Assembly: GCA_964020085.1 (NCBI GenBank)
Contig: OZ026601.1
Span: 8,855,335-8,919,334 of the forward strand
Direction of reading: 5' to 3'
Source: Micromussa lordhowensis
Lineage: Eukaryota > Cnidaria > Anthozoa > Scleractinia > Lobophylliidae
Length of the DNA stretch: 64,000 nt
Positions 20,911 through 32,400 of this stretch are shown in pieces. The notes beneath the pieces are model-generated. The model was not told where the DNA came from, searched no databases, and saw nothing but the letters and a program-made list of their open reading frames with translations. Position 1 is the first letter of the stretch. Each line of letters starts with the position of its first letter. The position numbers were made by a program, and so were the translations under genes.

Positions 20911-21704
20911 TAACTTTTAACTTTGTTTTTATTCTTTCAAAAATAACTATCTGCTGAACACTAAAGTTCTGTGAAATGAGATAAAACACGGTCCTTAGTG
21001 TTCGACCTTAGTTAAGAAGTAACTTTGAAATCGTAAAAAGTTCCAAACACAGTCGGGGTTATATCGTTTGTTTAACTTTTCAAATTAAAGGTGACGTTAG
21101 ACGTTTAGAGGAAGACCGTTATTGAAAATATTATTTCACGATTGCGCCATTTTACCATATCAGATAGCGGGAGTGATGATTTCGCTAATACAACATTGGG
21201 GCGTTTTTGGAATCGTTACTTCAAAATTACAAGGCGTCGATCATGTTCATGAAATTTCGTTTCCACACCATACAATGTCCGAAAATTTACCTGTTAATGA
21301 CTTGTCAGTTGTCTTTTTAATTAAGCTATTGAAATAAAATAGCATTTTAGTGGTTTTGTGTCTGTTGTTTTCGTCGTTCGCAAGCGCCTTTTGTGATCGG
21401 TACAATTGTTGGATGACACAGGATGTGTTTCAAAACTAGAAGCCAAAATCGGAGAAAATGACTTAATGGTGCAATAATAAAACTCTTGCTCGAAGGTTTA
21501 AAGTTTATTAAAATATTCAATCTTCGTTCACTGTCTAAAATCCGCACGCGTCATTGGTTAAAATTGATCACGTGAGTTCTCGCTACCTGGCGACATCAAA
21601 GTGACAGACTGCGTTATTACAATAACGCATAAAGACTGTGCAGTGTTCGGGCGGGAAGCCAGTGTAAGTCTATCGCAATGAACTCAAATTGTATAATTAA
21701 AGGT
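20911..21704. other. AT-rich non-coding spacer
   Basis: No gene or recognisable element end was seen. Confidence 0.4.
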
Positions 21705-21881
21705 TTAGAGACTGCTAGTTCGTGTTTTGTTTTCAAATACACGCACTTGCTTACTGTACAACGAACTCGAAATTTTCAACGCTGCACTCAGATTCGCTTC
21801 GTGCAGTATTGAAAATTTCTCGTTCATTTTACAGTAAGCGCGTGCGTGTATTTGAAACAAAACACTCACAACAGTCTCTAA
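21705..21881. repeat. long imperfect hairpin (fold-back element)
   Basis: The left arm (gagactgctagttcg, then tgttttgtttt.caaatacacgcac, then cttactgta, then gaaattttcaa) pairs with the right arm (ttgaaaatttc, tacagtaag, gtgtatttgaaacaaaaca, cagtctc). The arms are about 80 bp each and the loop is short. No coding capacity is present, so it is probably a MITE. Confidence 0.8.
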
Positions 21882-23127
21882 CCAGGAAATAAGGGCATTT
21901 GCTCATCGCTCGTTCACTACGATACTACGCAACTCGCAAAATAATATCCATGGAATAAGGTGTATACAGTTGTTCTACAAAAGCATACGTGACAATATAT
22001 CAAAATACATTACTGATGGGTAATGGTGGCTTACTGCTGCCTGTTTGAGGATACAAGAAAACAAGAATGATATAGGAATGATACAAGGAAGCACTGTGGA
22101 CAACATTAAAATATCACTGCTCGTAATGCTAATCACCATTGTAGTTTACGCCTTCTTGAGACAACTGTTACCGAAACGGCTGTACGGTGCATCAATCGTC
22201 AATGCCGCAATTGTATACATGGCCTGCGAAAAGGCCACCATTTGGTCAAAGGCGTTTACCTAATCGGCGGTAAACGGATCCAATTGAACACCAATCGTTC
22301 GATGGGGTTTCTTGATCGAAAATAATTGAGCTCACACTGCAAATTTTTTGTTTGTTTGATTGTTTGTTGTTGTTGTTGTTTTTTTTTTTTTTCAATTTTC
22401 ACTCTTTTCTCTTAGGTCTCCGTACAGACTCTGGGGGAGGGTGTGGGGAGTCTCGAGGTAACCCGAAGACGGAAGCAGAAGAATGCTATGTTTTCTTGGT
22501 GGGATTTCTAAAGAAAAGAAAACTTATTTCTATTTGTTATATATGTCAACAGAAGATAGCGGAGGTTGATCTAACGTTTTCAAGATAAACAGAAGCAAAA
22601 CGTGAGAGAGAACGGTAAAGAGCAAGAATTAACAAGCAAAGGAGAAGCAAAGAAGATGGCGTAAGAGAGCGGGGCAGGGTTCGGCGAAACAGTACTAAAC
22701 AATGCCGTGAATTAGGGCGAGACAGGTCTGGAGAAAATACATTTTCCGCTGGTATTTTAGAGCCACATTCGTCACTGAATTTTTTGTGTTAGGTGTCGGA
22801 GGACCCTTATTGTGAAGTTGTGATTGTTTGTTTCTTGTTATTTATTTTTTACGGCAGTTTCGTTCGATTTCTCTCGCTTGCGACCCGACAGTATCCTTTA
22901 AAAAACGAGCAATGACTTCGCAGCCAAACAGAATTATCAAAAATGCTTGGAGCACAAGTATGATTCGATGCATCCATTTGAAAGAACAAACTTTAGGACT
23001 CTGTTATGATCACCTTATAAATCAGAGCTCTTGGGCTTTAAATAGTCAAAGATTGGGTGATGGTGATGGTGAAGAAAACGTTTGAACAAACAGAGTTTCT
23101 TTGTTTTGTCTTGTATATTTAGTTCAT
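21882..23127. other. non-coding spacer with T-rich tract
   Basis: A 72-residue frame at 22045-22263 contains one hydrophobic segment (ISLLVMLITIVVYAFL) but has no recognised family or splice context. A T-rich tract lies at about 22345-22400. Nothing else is supported. Confidence 0.3.
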
Positions 23128-23430
23128 TAGGTAAGGGTAAGGTCTGCATACCAGCCAAGTTGCCCATCAGGCCGGCCTTTATCTCCGGCTTCCGTGGCGT
23201 GAAGCCCCAAGGAGTATTTCTACTCCCCAATAGATGGGATGTTAGTCCATTGCAGGGTTACCCCCAACATTGAATTCGTCGTAGCCATTTGTACACCTGG
23301 GTGGAGAGACGGCCTGTAAGAGTAAAGTGTTTTGCCCAAGAACACAACACAATGTCCCCGACCAGGGCTCGAGCCCAGACAGCTCGATCCGGAGTCGGGC
23401 GCACTAGCCATGAAGCCACCGCGCATCCAC
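23128..23430 (-). mobile_element. tRNA-derived SINE, copy 1
   Basis: Read on the minus strand, the element starts near 23430 with a tRNA-like head. An A box (tggcttcatgg) lies at 23418-23408 and a B box (gggctcgagccc) at 23376-23365. A conserved body follows (cttgggcaa, gtaaccctgcaatggacta, ggagtagaaatactcc), with a ttaccctta-type tail at 23128-23150. It would be transcribed by RNA polymerase III and moved by a LINE. The terminal repeat units are short and no clear target duplication was resolved. Confidence 0.75.
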
Positions 23431-24662
23431 ATATTTTTATTCACCAAATAGAAATCGTTTTCCTCTCAATCCGAGTTTCTTAAAATGGCTGAGGTAAATT
23501 AAATAACAATCGCGATCCACTATCCTATAGAGACTATGGCCCAAGGCGCTCTGAAGCCGATATTAATTGCACTATTCGATACTACTCAGGGTCAATTCAA
23601 ATTTCTGGTCCAATCCCTGAGAAGGTAGTTTTACCGCAAGCAGAAAAATACAGCAAAAACAATAAAGAACATTTTATTCTGTTTCGAAATGAACCTACTA
23701 AAATGTTTTCCTACGTATTCTTCTTAGTAATTGGATCATTGGACACGGGTCCCATGTTATGATGTCATCCTCTAAAATTATTATATTAAGTTAGTCAATT
23801 TATTTTAACCTTTTCTCCCCGATGATAGCATCTTTCGAAAAGGGGAATTGTGTAACCTTTCGGTAGAAAAATGATGTCATGAACTCCCCAATGCAAACGC
23901 CATCCTATCCACCCCCCTCTCCTGCCCCGATGATGCCATCTTACGGAAGAGGTAATGACGTCATTCCCCTGGGGATTATTGTTACCCATGGGATTGGGCA
24001 GCTCAAAAGACCACCACAAACCGCATAATATCAAGCCAAGGTTTAATAATTATTTGATCTAAAAGAAATACATTTATAATTGGCAATCAGAACAAACGCA
24101 ACCAGAGTCTTTAAACAGATTCTCCGGGTAAGCGGGTTTAACAGACAGACTATAATAATTTCTTTCTCACATCGATACTACTGAAAAACTGGTTTGAAAT
24201 ACAATAACCTAACGCTTTTAAATCAATGTATAAAATTCATGAATCATGACTCTTGTGATCAAATAAATTTGTCAATAAGAGGCAACGCCTATAACATCAA
24301 CGAAACAATTATGACGTCTGGAATACCCCTCGGTATCCCGCACACCCTTACGCGGTGCACCCTTACGAAAACCTCCTATCGTAGATTCTGAAGCGCCACT
24401 CTATAACTGCTTACGTAGTTTTACAAGATTTCTTGTACTTTCACCTAACGTTTTATTTTTGTTATCATTTTTATGATGTAATGAATATACGAAGTAATCC
24501 ATTTTTATATTTAACAATTATTCCACAAGCGCGCCAAAAACATAGCAAACTAAACTGAAAAATAATAAAAACGCCTCAAAAAAATCACGCGTACGCTTAC
24601 CATATTCGTAGAGCATGGTATAATGGCTCATAGCCCATGATGGCCAGCCAGTGAAAACTCTC

Positions 24663-24701
<39 letters not shown>

Positions 24702-25616
24702 TATATTTAAATTTTATCATTTTTAATGTTTATTTTTCTTCTGAAGACTAGCCTTGATATTTTTGGATTTTCTTCATTATGAAACTACGTTTTCCATCAG
24801 CTGTCATGCATCTGCCATAACATTGTTAATTAAGTAGTCTGCTGATCAACTCCACTTCGCCTTGTGGAGTCACAGCTACTTTGTTTGTAACCTTTTTGAG
24901 CCCAATATTGCAGTTGAGTCGGTGTCCGATATCTTCCTTTGTTTAAAAAGGGGCACACACGAGGCAAAAAGGCTATTGAAAATTTTATCGCACTATAATT
25001 TGACGCCAATTTAAGTCTAAAAACTATTTCTTCGTGCTACCTTCTTACGAAAATTCAAATGGGAGGGTGAACTCTTTTTATGGTCATCTAAAGAAATATA
25101 TTCCTGCTGCTTTGCTGAGCGGGCTTTGTGGTGTAATAGTACGCCTATACGATACCATTCATACAATATATAGAGTTTTAAGTCACGCGCCTATAGCTAT
25201 GGGATGATAGTTACCCTTGGAAATTTAATGCTTAAAAAAAAACAAACATAAGCCCGAGAACGACGTTCCAAGGCTCATACGTCGTGGGTATTTGGTTCGA
25301 CGACTTTCCGCTAAATTATAAATCAGGGCTCGACCATACATGTCTGATATGCTACCCTGAGACGTATCAAAGGTACGGTTAGGTAAAAATAGGACCACGT
25401 TGAGCTCTATCGACTGATAGTTCCGGAAAGCGTAACTCGTGATCGGCTTTGGGCCAACGATTACAATGGTAAAAGAGAAAAGAGCGAAGGGAATCCACAC
25501 ACAGATTCTAATAGAACACGCTGCGTGTCAACTCAATATAATATAATACATGAAGCTCGCAGAAAAAAGCACGAGGCGTTGTAATAATGAGGGTGCGGGC
25601 ATAGACAATTTACATT
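23431..25616. other. mostly unannotated, AT-rich
   Basis: Two related blocks beginning ccccgatgat lie near 23818 and 23935. No RT core was recognised upstream of the Penelope-like GIY-YIG fragment. A 91-residue minus frame at 25225-25500 shows no recognised domain. Confidence 0.3.
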
Positions 25617-25883
25617 TTGATAATCTGTTATGTCGGCGAAACAACCCGGCATTTTTCCACACGCGTGCGTGAGCACTTAGTCACTGATAAGGCCTCGCTC
25701 ATTTTCAAGCACCTACAGAATTCTGAACACTGTCGCGCTTTGTGTTCAGTGGACTGTTTTCACATTTTAGATCACGCCTCCACGAGTTTCCAACTCAAGA
25801 TAAAAGAGGCATTTCACATTCAAAGAGAAAAACCTTCCTTGAATCAACAAGTACATCATACTAATCTTAAACTATCCTTTTAA
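25617..25883 (+). pseudogene. Penelope-like element GIY-YIG endonuclease fragment
   Basis: The 88-residue frame starts CYVGETTRHFSTRVREHL, the GIY-YIG type core found at the C-terminus of Penelope-like retroelements; Tyr, Gly, Arg and His are in the usual places. A conserved C-terminal REKPSLNQQ follows. The reverse transcriptase is absent, so this is a 5'-truncated remnant. The 3' sequence carries a hammerhead-like motif, as in many members of this class. Confidence 0.75.
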
Positions 25884-25985
25884 TTCTCACTTTGTCACGT
25901 TCCATTTACATTCCGTTGTTACTAGCATAATTATCATTTTTTCCTATTTATAAATTCAACTTGTAACGCTTTGAACATTAATTAA

Positions 25986-26001
25986 CTGAAGATGACAGAA
26001 G

Positions 26002-26019
<18 letters not shown>
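25986..26019 (+). ncRNA. hammerhead-ribozyme-like core in the Penelope-like 3' end
   Basis: CTGAAGA (25986-25992) is followed by a stem of gacagaa (25994-26000) paired with tttctgtc (26002-26009). Then comes GAAA (26010-26013), a very short stem III, and GTC at 26017-26019, the expected cleavage triplet. Stem I has only about three good pairs. This is the minimal type I layout known from Penelope-like elements. It is a motif-level call. Confidence 0.55.
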
Positions 26020-26035
<16 letters not shown>

Positions 26036-26177
26036 GTTGTCGTTTTCTTTAAAGTACTGACTTGCCTGCTAATATCAAGATCATTTTGATAATCGAAATA
26101 GACAAGTGATTTTTCCCCCTGGGATATCTTGTAAAAGAAATAGAAAACATTTTCTCAATATTTTAATCAACCTTTGT

Positions 26178-26395
26178 GGAGGCGAGGAGGCCTACTGGTT
26201 AACAAGCTGGCCTCTACAAAGAGCGGTACGTGTTTTAGCCCTGGCGGAGGGCATTGCTTTGTGTTCTTGGCCAAGGCATTTGACTCTCACATTGTAAATT
26301 AAAGGGAACATTCTCTAGCCATGTGTTTAAATCAACACTGGCGATTTTAATGCTGGGAGTAACTCTGCGATGGACTAGGGAGAGACTTTGGAAGA
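26178..26395 (+). mobile_element. tRNA-derived SINE, copy 2 (diverged)
   Basis: This plus-strand relative of the SINE at 23128-23430 shares the head (ggaggcctactggttaac), ttagccctgg, gtgttcttgg, and gggagtaactctgcgatggact. It has decayed further than copy 1, and its B box is damaged. It lies just 3' of the Penelope-like fragment. Confidence 0.6.
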
Positions 26396-26686
26396 ACTCA
26401 AAGAACAAGAACTCAACTCAAAAAGCTGTACACTAACCTGGCGGTTCCTGTTCCCACAGAATTTCTTCACAAACTTCCACTAGGCTTTTAATAACTCGAT
26501 AGAAATGGCAAATGTTTTCTATTTCTTAATTAAATCCATATTCCTAACAGTGTGTAATACCAATTTTAAAATAAACTATTTACGGTTTAAACATTATGAA
26601 AGTCAGACACGATTGAAAAGAAATGTACATTGGGCTGATCATGTAAACCTATAGCTAAAATATATTACTTGCATCAGTTCTAATTT

Positions 26687-27120
26687 TTATCTTTTTGTAA
26701 GTTGCTGGATTTGTATATTCATTTCTTTGGTATCTGCTATCATCCGTTTCAACGTCTCATCCTCCTTCTGTTGTCTCTTACGTTCAATGGCGATTTTTGT
26801 CAATTCCTTGATCTCCGCTAGCAAGCTAAACATGTCATCTGCTGATTCCTGCTCACTCGGTTGCTTAGACTGTCCACCTCCCTGTCTAGTCGGTTGTTTC
26901 GCCTGCTCACCTTCATGCTGCTTCGGTTGTCTCTCTAATCCAGTGACGACTTTTCTCCATTCTTGTACTTCTGCTAGTAAGCTGAAAAATGTCGTCTGGT
27001 GTTTCCGGTTCACTCAGTTGCTTAGACTGCTTACCTTTCCGTTCTTTCGGCTGCTTGGACTGTTCACCTGCTCGTTCACTCGGCTGCTTAGACTATTCTC
27101 CTGCTCGTTGACTCAACTGT
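26687..27120 (-). pseudogene. degenerate coiled-coil protein with duplicated unit
   Basis: On the minus strand two related blocks follow each other. Each has a Lys/Gln/Pro/Glu-rich stretch (SKQPSE- and EQAKQP-type repeats) followed by an FSLLAE core (FSLLAEVQEW and FSLLAEIKEL). The second block ends in a predicted coiled coil (KRQQKEDETLKRMI). A one-base shift near 27000 and a stop near 27095 break it. It could be the tail of a retroelement ORF or of a host repeat protein; no family is recognised. Confidence 0.4.
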
Positions 27121-27900
27121 TGCATAGATTGGTATAAGGCTAAGAAAAGAAAGTGAAGTACCGCCAAAAGTGAAATTATAGCTTATTCTACTGAAAGTAA
27201 ATAACACGACGACAGCGATTATGGGCGTTTGAGCAGAGTTCTTATACCATGCCATAGAAGATACAGCCAATCAGAATACAGAAAAGTCGTTGTATATTCT
27301 ACGGTATTACATCCAAACTTCCAATCATGCGCCGTGCGTATGTCCCATTGAGTGTGTTGACCACTGTGTTTTCTATGGCCTGTTATCAAATAGTCATGCA
27401 ACGCTCTCTCGCAACAGGATGGAATAACTCAATTAATTGGTTTTAAAGCTCACTTAAAGGTGTACATTTGAGGCTTTTAAACGATATTTAATTTACTTAC
27501 GAAATTCCTGAAATGAACATTTAATTGAACTTTAATGTGTTAAGTAAAGTCTTCTTATGAACCATTTCATAAGGACTTTAAGCTGATATTAAAGTCACCC
27601 TATGGCTCATTTCACAGGCTTTAGGGAGATCCTCTAAATTGTCTTAAAGGTATATTTAAGTTACTTTAGGTTAGCTTTAATTTTTTCTTGGTGGCTCCAA
27701 AAGTTATCTTTAATTTGCCTTTTAATACTCCTTAAATGTTAACTTAAAGTTTCAATTAATCCTTAATTTACCTTTATCGTGTGCCCTAAATGCTCAGAAA
27801 ATGGTCTTTTTGTAAATAATGGAAAAATGGCAGAAATCATCAGTGGTGGTAATTTGGAAAATATACTCCACCAGAAGCTCAATGTCCAATAATCACAATA
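27121..27900. other. AT-rich non-coding spacer
   Basis: The region is dominated by tta/taa-rich sequence with repeated cttaa and ttaaag words (27430-27790). No gene was recognised. Confidence 0.4.
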
Positions 27901-27901
27901 G

Positions 27902-28080
27902 GCCTTTTCCGAGTTCCCTTTTGCCTCTGTTTCAAAACGAGTCTAAGAGCGAAACCATTCATATGAAAATGAGTTCCGCCTACAGGTTCATTTTCATGCA
28001 AATCAAACTCATTTTCATTTGAATGGTTTCGCAGTTAGACTCGTTTTGAAACAGAGGCACAAGGGAACTCGGAAATGGCC
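27902..28080. repeat. fold-back MITE, about 180 bp
   Basis: The ends ggcc.tttccgagttccctt and aagggaactcggaaatggcc pair. Inner arms also pair: cctctgtttcaaaacgagtc with gactcgttttgaaacagagg, then cgaaaccattca with tgaatggtttcg. The element is a nearly complete hairpin with a small central loop and no coding capacity. Confidence 0.85.
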
Positions 28081-28093
28081 GATTGAAAGGGAC

Positions 28094-28323
28094 AGTTCGC
28101 CAACTGAAGCGTCGCTGAAGCAAACAATGTTAATTGTGCCTCAGACTAGTGGACAGTTGGTTTTGTTACTGGATCTTGTTGTCATAGCATTGTCTGCGCG
28201 GTACACCCAGATTAACGCAGATTATTTTTCCTTCGTGTTTTCATTCATAATCGCCTCTCTTGCTGTAATGTCAACAGGCTTATTAGTTCTTCAAAACGCA
28301 AGTTTCGAGCCGCAACGGGTTAG
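28094..28323 (+). CDS. hydrophobic exon, possibly ninjurin-like (copy 1)
   Basis: The open stretch has two hydrophobic segments (LVLLLDLVVIAL and FVFSFIIASLAVMSTGLLVL). It ends at GGTTAG before gtacaatt, a good splice donor. A diverged copy of the same exon and intron start lies at 29395-29617. The pattern of a Gln-Leu-rich first helix and a Gly-Leu-Leu-Val end vaguely recalls ninjurins, but this is weak. The upstream exon and the acceptor site were not identified. The preceding MITE sits almost at the exon border. Confidence 0.35.
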
Positions 28324-29394
28324 GTACAATTAATGTTTACAATGTCTTGGCATTTATTTTCGTGGAAGAGAAATCAGACATATCTACGGTTTCTGTAGAA
28401 AGTCAATTGAACTGTTAACTAATATAGGTCGGAACATATTCCTAACTGGGTTCAATGATAATACAACTCCTGTCGTTGTCACATCTTTCGCCGAAAAGCC
28501 AACCGGTCTGGCGATTTAAAGCTGGCATTTTCAGTCCATGGGAGCTCTTAGTTAATTGTTGTTTGAGGATGAAATTCGTCGAGACCAGCAACGTTTACAA
28601 CAAGCAATGAAAGGTCAATAAATGGTTACCCTAGAAAGGATAATTGAATAGCAAGCCAGTTACGAAACTTCGTATTTGCGAACCAGTATTTCAAATACAT
28701 ATCCCTCTACCATCAGGAGTCGGTTGCGATATTTGAAGGGTCAAACGTTAAAATTAATTTTCTACCGTATAATGTAATTTAGTTCCGAATTATTCGCTGT
28801 CTGTTATTTTTTTATGCATGGGGAAAGGTTATACTACTCAGCTGTTCTAATCAAGTTAGAATGTGAGCAACAACATTAATCCGATTAGAGCGTTTAAAAC
28901 ATGTGGTGTTCTGTTGTTCTTAAAAGATAAATTAAAACAGAAACGGAATCACGCTCTTCTCATGATCAGTCATAGGCCAAGATGGCTGCCTCACGACCGG
29001 GTGTGACTGCCAGCTTGTATGGTAATTAAAAAGAACAAAACTAGACAGACACTGTTCACAACCGAAACAAAAACGAACCCAGGCAGAGATATTGGCGGAA
29101 ATCAGTGCAACAAGTATAAGTTGTGAAAAAAAAAAAACAGACGCGCTAACCTTTTAAAGATTTGATTCACTGCAGCAACTTATCCAGAAGGAAGAACACT
29201 GATTCACTCTATCCACTGAATACCACGAAGCGTGGACTTTTTGCGGCTTGCTGAGATTTCCCTTCCCTTAGGACTAAGGAATGCAGGAAAAGTGCATGGT
29301 TAAACCCGGATATCTGGTCGTTCAGTGTAGCATTATCAAGCAAGAAGGAAGTATAACTGTAAAACGAAATGAGATACATGTATATACGCAAGCG
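28324..29394. other. intronic or intergenic, AT-rich
   Basis: The first 100 bases are shared with the sequence after the exon copy at 29617, which supports duplication of an exon with its intron start. No further gene was recognised. Confidence 0.4.
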
Positions 29395-29617
29395 TCAACT
29401 GAAGTGTCACCGAGACAAACAATGCCTGTCGTGCTTCAGACCAAGGTTCACTGGACTGTTCGTTTTGTTACTGGATCTTGTTGTCACGGCATTCTCCGCG
29501 GTACACTAATACTATGCAGATTATTTTCCTTCCGGGTTTTCACATATCACCTCTCTTGCTGTAATCTAAAGAGGCTTGTAAGCTATTCACAATGCAAGTT
29601 ACAAGACTCGCAAAAAG
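29395..29617 (+). pseudogene. diverged, frameshifted copy of the 28094-28323 exon
   Basis: Alignment by eye runs from caactgaag to the donor aaaaag/gtacaatt and continues into the presumed intron (attaatgt, agaaatcagacatat). Several indels break the frame. Confidence 0.55.
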
Positions 29618-29739
29618 GTACAATTAATGTCTAAAATGTATTGGTATTCATTTTCGTGTACGAGAAATCAGACATATTTGAGCTTTATTTTAAGCAGTAA
29701 GTCAATTGAAGTGTTGCACGAAAACTTATCAGACTCATT

Positions 29740-29880
29740 CAGTTGGATGCCGCTAATTCGCCGCACTCGGTCATTTCGAATCCGGCCCCCGTTATTTCGA
29801 ACTCCCGCTATTTCGAACTAATTTTCGTTTCCCCTAAGAGTTCGAAATAGCGGGGTTCAAATGCATTCCGAAGTAGTGGT
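29740..29880. repeat. element end with ctatttcgaa motifs
   Basis: It starts cagttggatgccgctaattcg and contains several ttcgaa words, plus an inverted pair (ccgctatttcgaact and agttcgaaatagcggg). A matching inverted end, ttagcatggtccaactg, lies at about 46630-46647. The style resembles termini of pogo-like DNA transposons. Confidence 0.45.
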
Positions 29881-30530
29881 GCTCTGTTGTTTTTGACAGA
29901 TCAATGAACACGTACGACATGTGAGCAGTCTCCTATCAGGTCAGGTCAAGATTACATATAATTTTAACCATCCTTATTAGCAAAACAAAGCACGCGAAAC
30001 TTCGGGCGTCGCAAGCACAGGCACACACGATAGAAAAAAAAACACTTTGCGGAAAGTGTATCTGATGCGCGATCTTTGTTAAAATTTTTGCATTAAACGT
30101 GATCACAACCCCCTTTCTATCCCTCACACTGCAGCCGCAAAAAAAAGAAATCTCTAATTCGTCTTGTCCTTGAACCTCTGCACATATAAAAGGGAGAAAA
30201 TCGGAGTCCTTTTCTTTATCAAGCATCTTGACGTTCATATGGCATAGCATGTGTTTTGATACCTGTTTTACTCGTCATTCCCACCAAAATGTCCAAGGGG
30301 AGGTATCGCAGCTGAGTTCGAAGTCTCTCGAAGCCTCTACAGAGTTCTGCAGTGATTCTCTTAACACATTTGGCTGTTATGGATTAAGGCCATGACCTCT
30401 TGTTGTAGGCATTTTGTTTCTCGTTGTTGTCAAACCTGGAATAACACGCTCTTCATGGTTAAAAGAGCTAGGTCACGCTTTGCTCATTTTGAAAAGCTTA
30501 GCCTAAATTTTTCAAGTTCGTTGTTTGTAA
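29881..30530. other. non-coding spacer
   Basis: Frames of about 100 residues occur (29936-30250 minus) but show no recognised domain. Confidence 0.35.
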
Positions 30531-30714
30531 AGGCTGGCTTTCACTGGCGCATAAGCATCAACACAAGCCGACATACGCAGATGCAGTAAGATGCTGATAA
30601 TTAGCACCTTTGGTTGGAAATATCCCAAACAAAAGGTGCTAATTATTAGCAGTCTTACTGCGTCTGCGTATGTCGGCTCATGCTTATGGCTATGCGCCAG
30701 TGAAAACCAGCCTT
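30531..30714. repeat. fold-back MITE family 2, copy 1
   Basis: The arms aaggctggctttcactggcgc and gcgccagtgaaaaccagcctt pair at the ends. Inside, gccgacatacgcag pairs with ctgcgtatgtcggc, and gctgataattagcac with gtgctaattattagc. A related copy lies at 32171-32400. Confidence 0.88.
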
Positions 30715-32170
30715 AATCCCTATTAATTTTCTCCATCCATTTTCCCTTCATGGTTTGTTATTATCTCTTTGTTGTTTTTCTATCTTAGTAAACTTCTATT
30801 TTCAGTTTTCAGGTAATTTTGTACGTGGCCAAAATAACTCAAAATACCGCGACTGAACTCCTTTAACTATGCTTATGCATGACCGGTGATGTCATCAGTG
30901 ATGAACGGTGACGTCATCGGGAATCAATCCTATCTTTCAATTTCACAGGACTTTCTTTCAAGCGATAGAGCCCTTATAACAGGGGATGGTGGGGCGGGGG
31001 AGGAGAGACAGGGAAAAAAGAACAGTTATGACGATTCTTACTCCAGTAGGCTTCAACACTCGTTGCTAATACCCACCCCAGACTGCCCCATCCCTTACAA
31101 TGTATGACAAGTACATAAGAAAAAAAAAATTCATTTCTTGGGGGACCCAACTTCTACAGAACAGTTCGAATAAGCAACCTCGTGTCCACGTGACTTTGGG
31201 CACCAGGCAAAAATGTAAACAGTCTAGGACGATGTATCGTGTTTAAGTGGTTCTCAATATTTTATAATGATCAGAATAGTCTCAAGATTGCAGTGTTATA
31301 ATTGTTCTGAAGATTCTTGCGCTTTTATAAATATCAAAATTCTAAATATCAGTAGCAATGAAAATCACTCCTTTTACACCAGAAAATCTGAAACCTTGAA
31401 ACCCATTGAAGCCTGGATACAATCGATACAATACAATCATTTTATTAAATTGTCAATGCAGTGGACGAGGTACCCTCATGTCCGAGCCAGAGCTCGTGTA
31501 CAAAGGGATTGCCAGTTGACGAAAAATTGAAAGAAACTGATCATGTAAATATTCATTAAACATAGAATGTATTAAAAATATTAAAATATGAATATCGGTC
31601 TGAAAAAAACTCTATTGCTTTACAAACGCTGATAGAACAAATAATGCTAAAATTCCTATGATAGACAATAGTTACATTAAGTAGGAAAAATCAAATGATC
31701 TCAACTTCTTGCGGAAACACGTCAATTGGCGATTCATTAAAATATAAAGGGAATTGATTCCACAGCTGCGACAATTTATAATCAAGAGAATTATGACAAA
31801 ATTGGTTATTATAAGAAGGCTAGAAACGATTACAACCCCATTTCCTTAAATTGTAATGGGACTTACGACGCAGAAATAGATTAGGGACCATAGCTACATG
31901 TAGGCCCACTGTCCCTGATACAGTTAAATAATAAAACAAGAGATTAATCGAACTTTAATCGACTAATGAACAACTTATAAGCTTAATAATTAATTGGCTT
32001 TTGAACACAACACTGCAAAACGTTTATTCGTAGACCCAGTCAATGAAATCTCTGTAAGTTCATATAAAAAGTCAGGTAAGGTCATTGTTTACTCCGTCTG
32101 CTCAATCTTAACTTTTAAACTGAAGCAAACAAGATCAAACCGAAAGTATGAGAGTACTGCCAGTCTAAAC
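30715..32170. other. AT-rich non-coding spacer
   Basis: No gene was recognised. Open frames of 60-90 residues lack domain or splice support. Confidence 0.35.
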
Positions 32171-32400
32171 TTAAGGCTGTTTCTCACTAGCGCATAAGCA
32201 TAAGCCGACTTGCGCAGACGCAGTCATCATCTATCCTCTCCGTGCCTCGTGGCACATAGGGCCTTACGCAGATGCAGTAAGATGCTGATAATTAGCGCCT
32301 TTTGTTGGAAATTTCCTAACAAAAAACGCTAATTATCAGCATCTTACTGCGTCTGCGTATGTCGGCTTATGCTTATGCGCTAGTGAGAACCAGCCTTTAG
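32171..32400. repeat. fold-back MITE family 2, copy 2
   Basis: It has the same termini and internal stems as 30531-30714 (taaggctg, gcgcataagcataagccgac, ctgataattagcg). About 45 extra bases (tcatcatctatcctctccgtg and following) sit inside the left arm and duplicate part of the arm. Confidence 0.85.

Noticed and set aside
22045..22263. 72-residue frame with one hydrophobic segment as a gene
   Set aside because: No splice context, neighbours or family; mentioned only in the spacer note.
26727..27137. 136-residue cysteine/leucine-rich plus-strand frame
   Set aside because: It is the exact antisense of the degenerate coiled-coil repeat protein, whose strand makes better sense.
30540..30714. 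Possible microRNA hairpin
   Set aside because: The hairpin is long and repeated at 32171-32400 with terminal inverted repeats, so a MITE explains it better.
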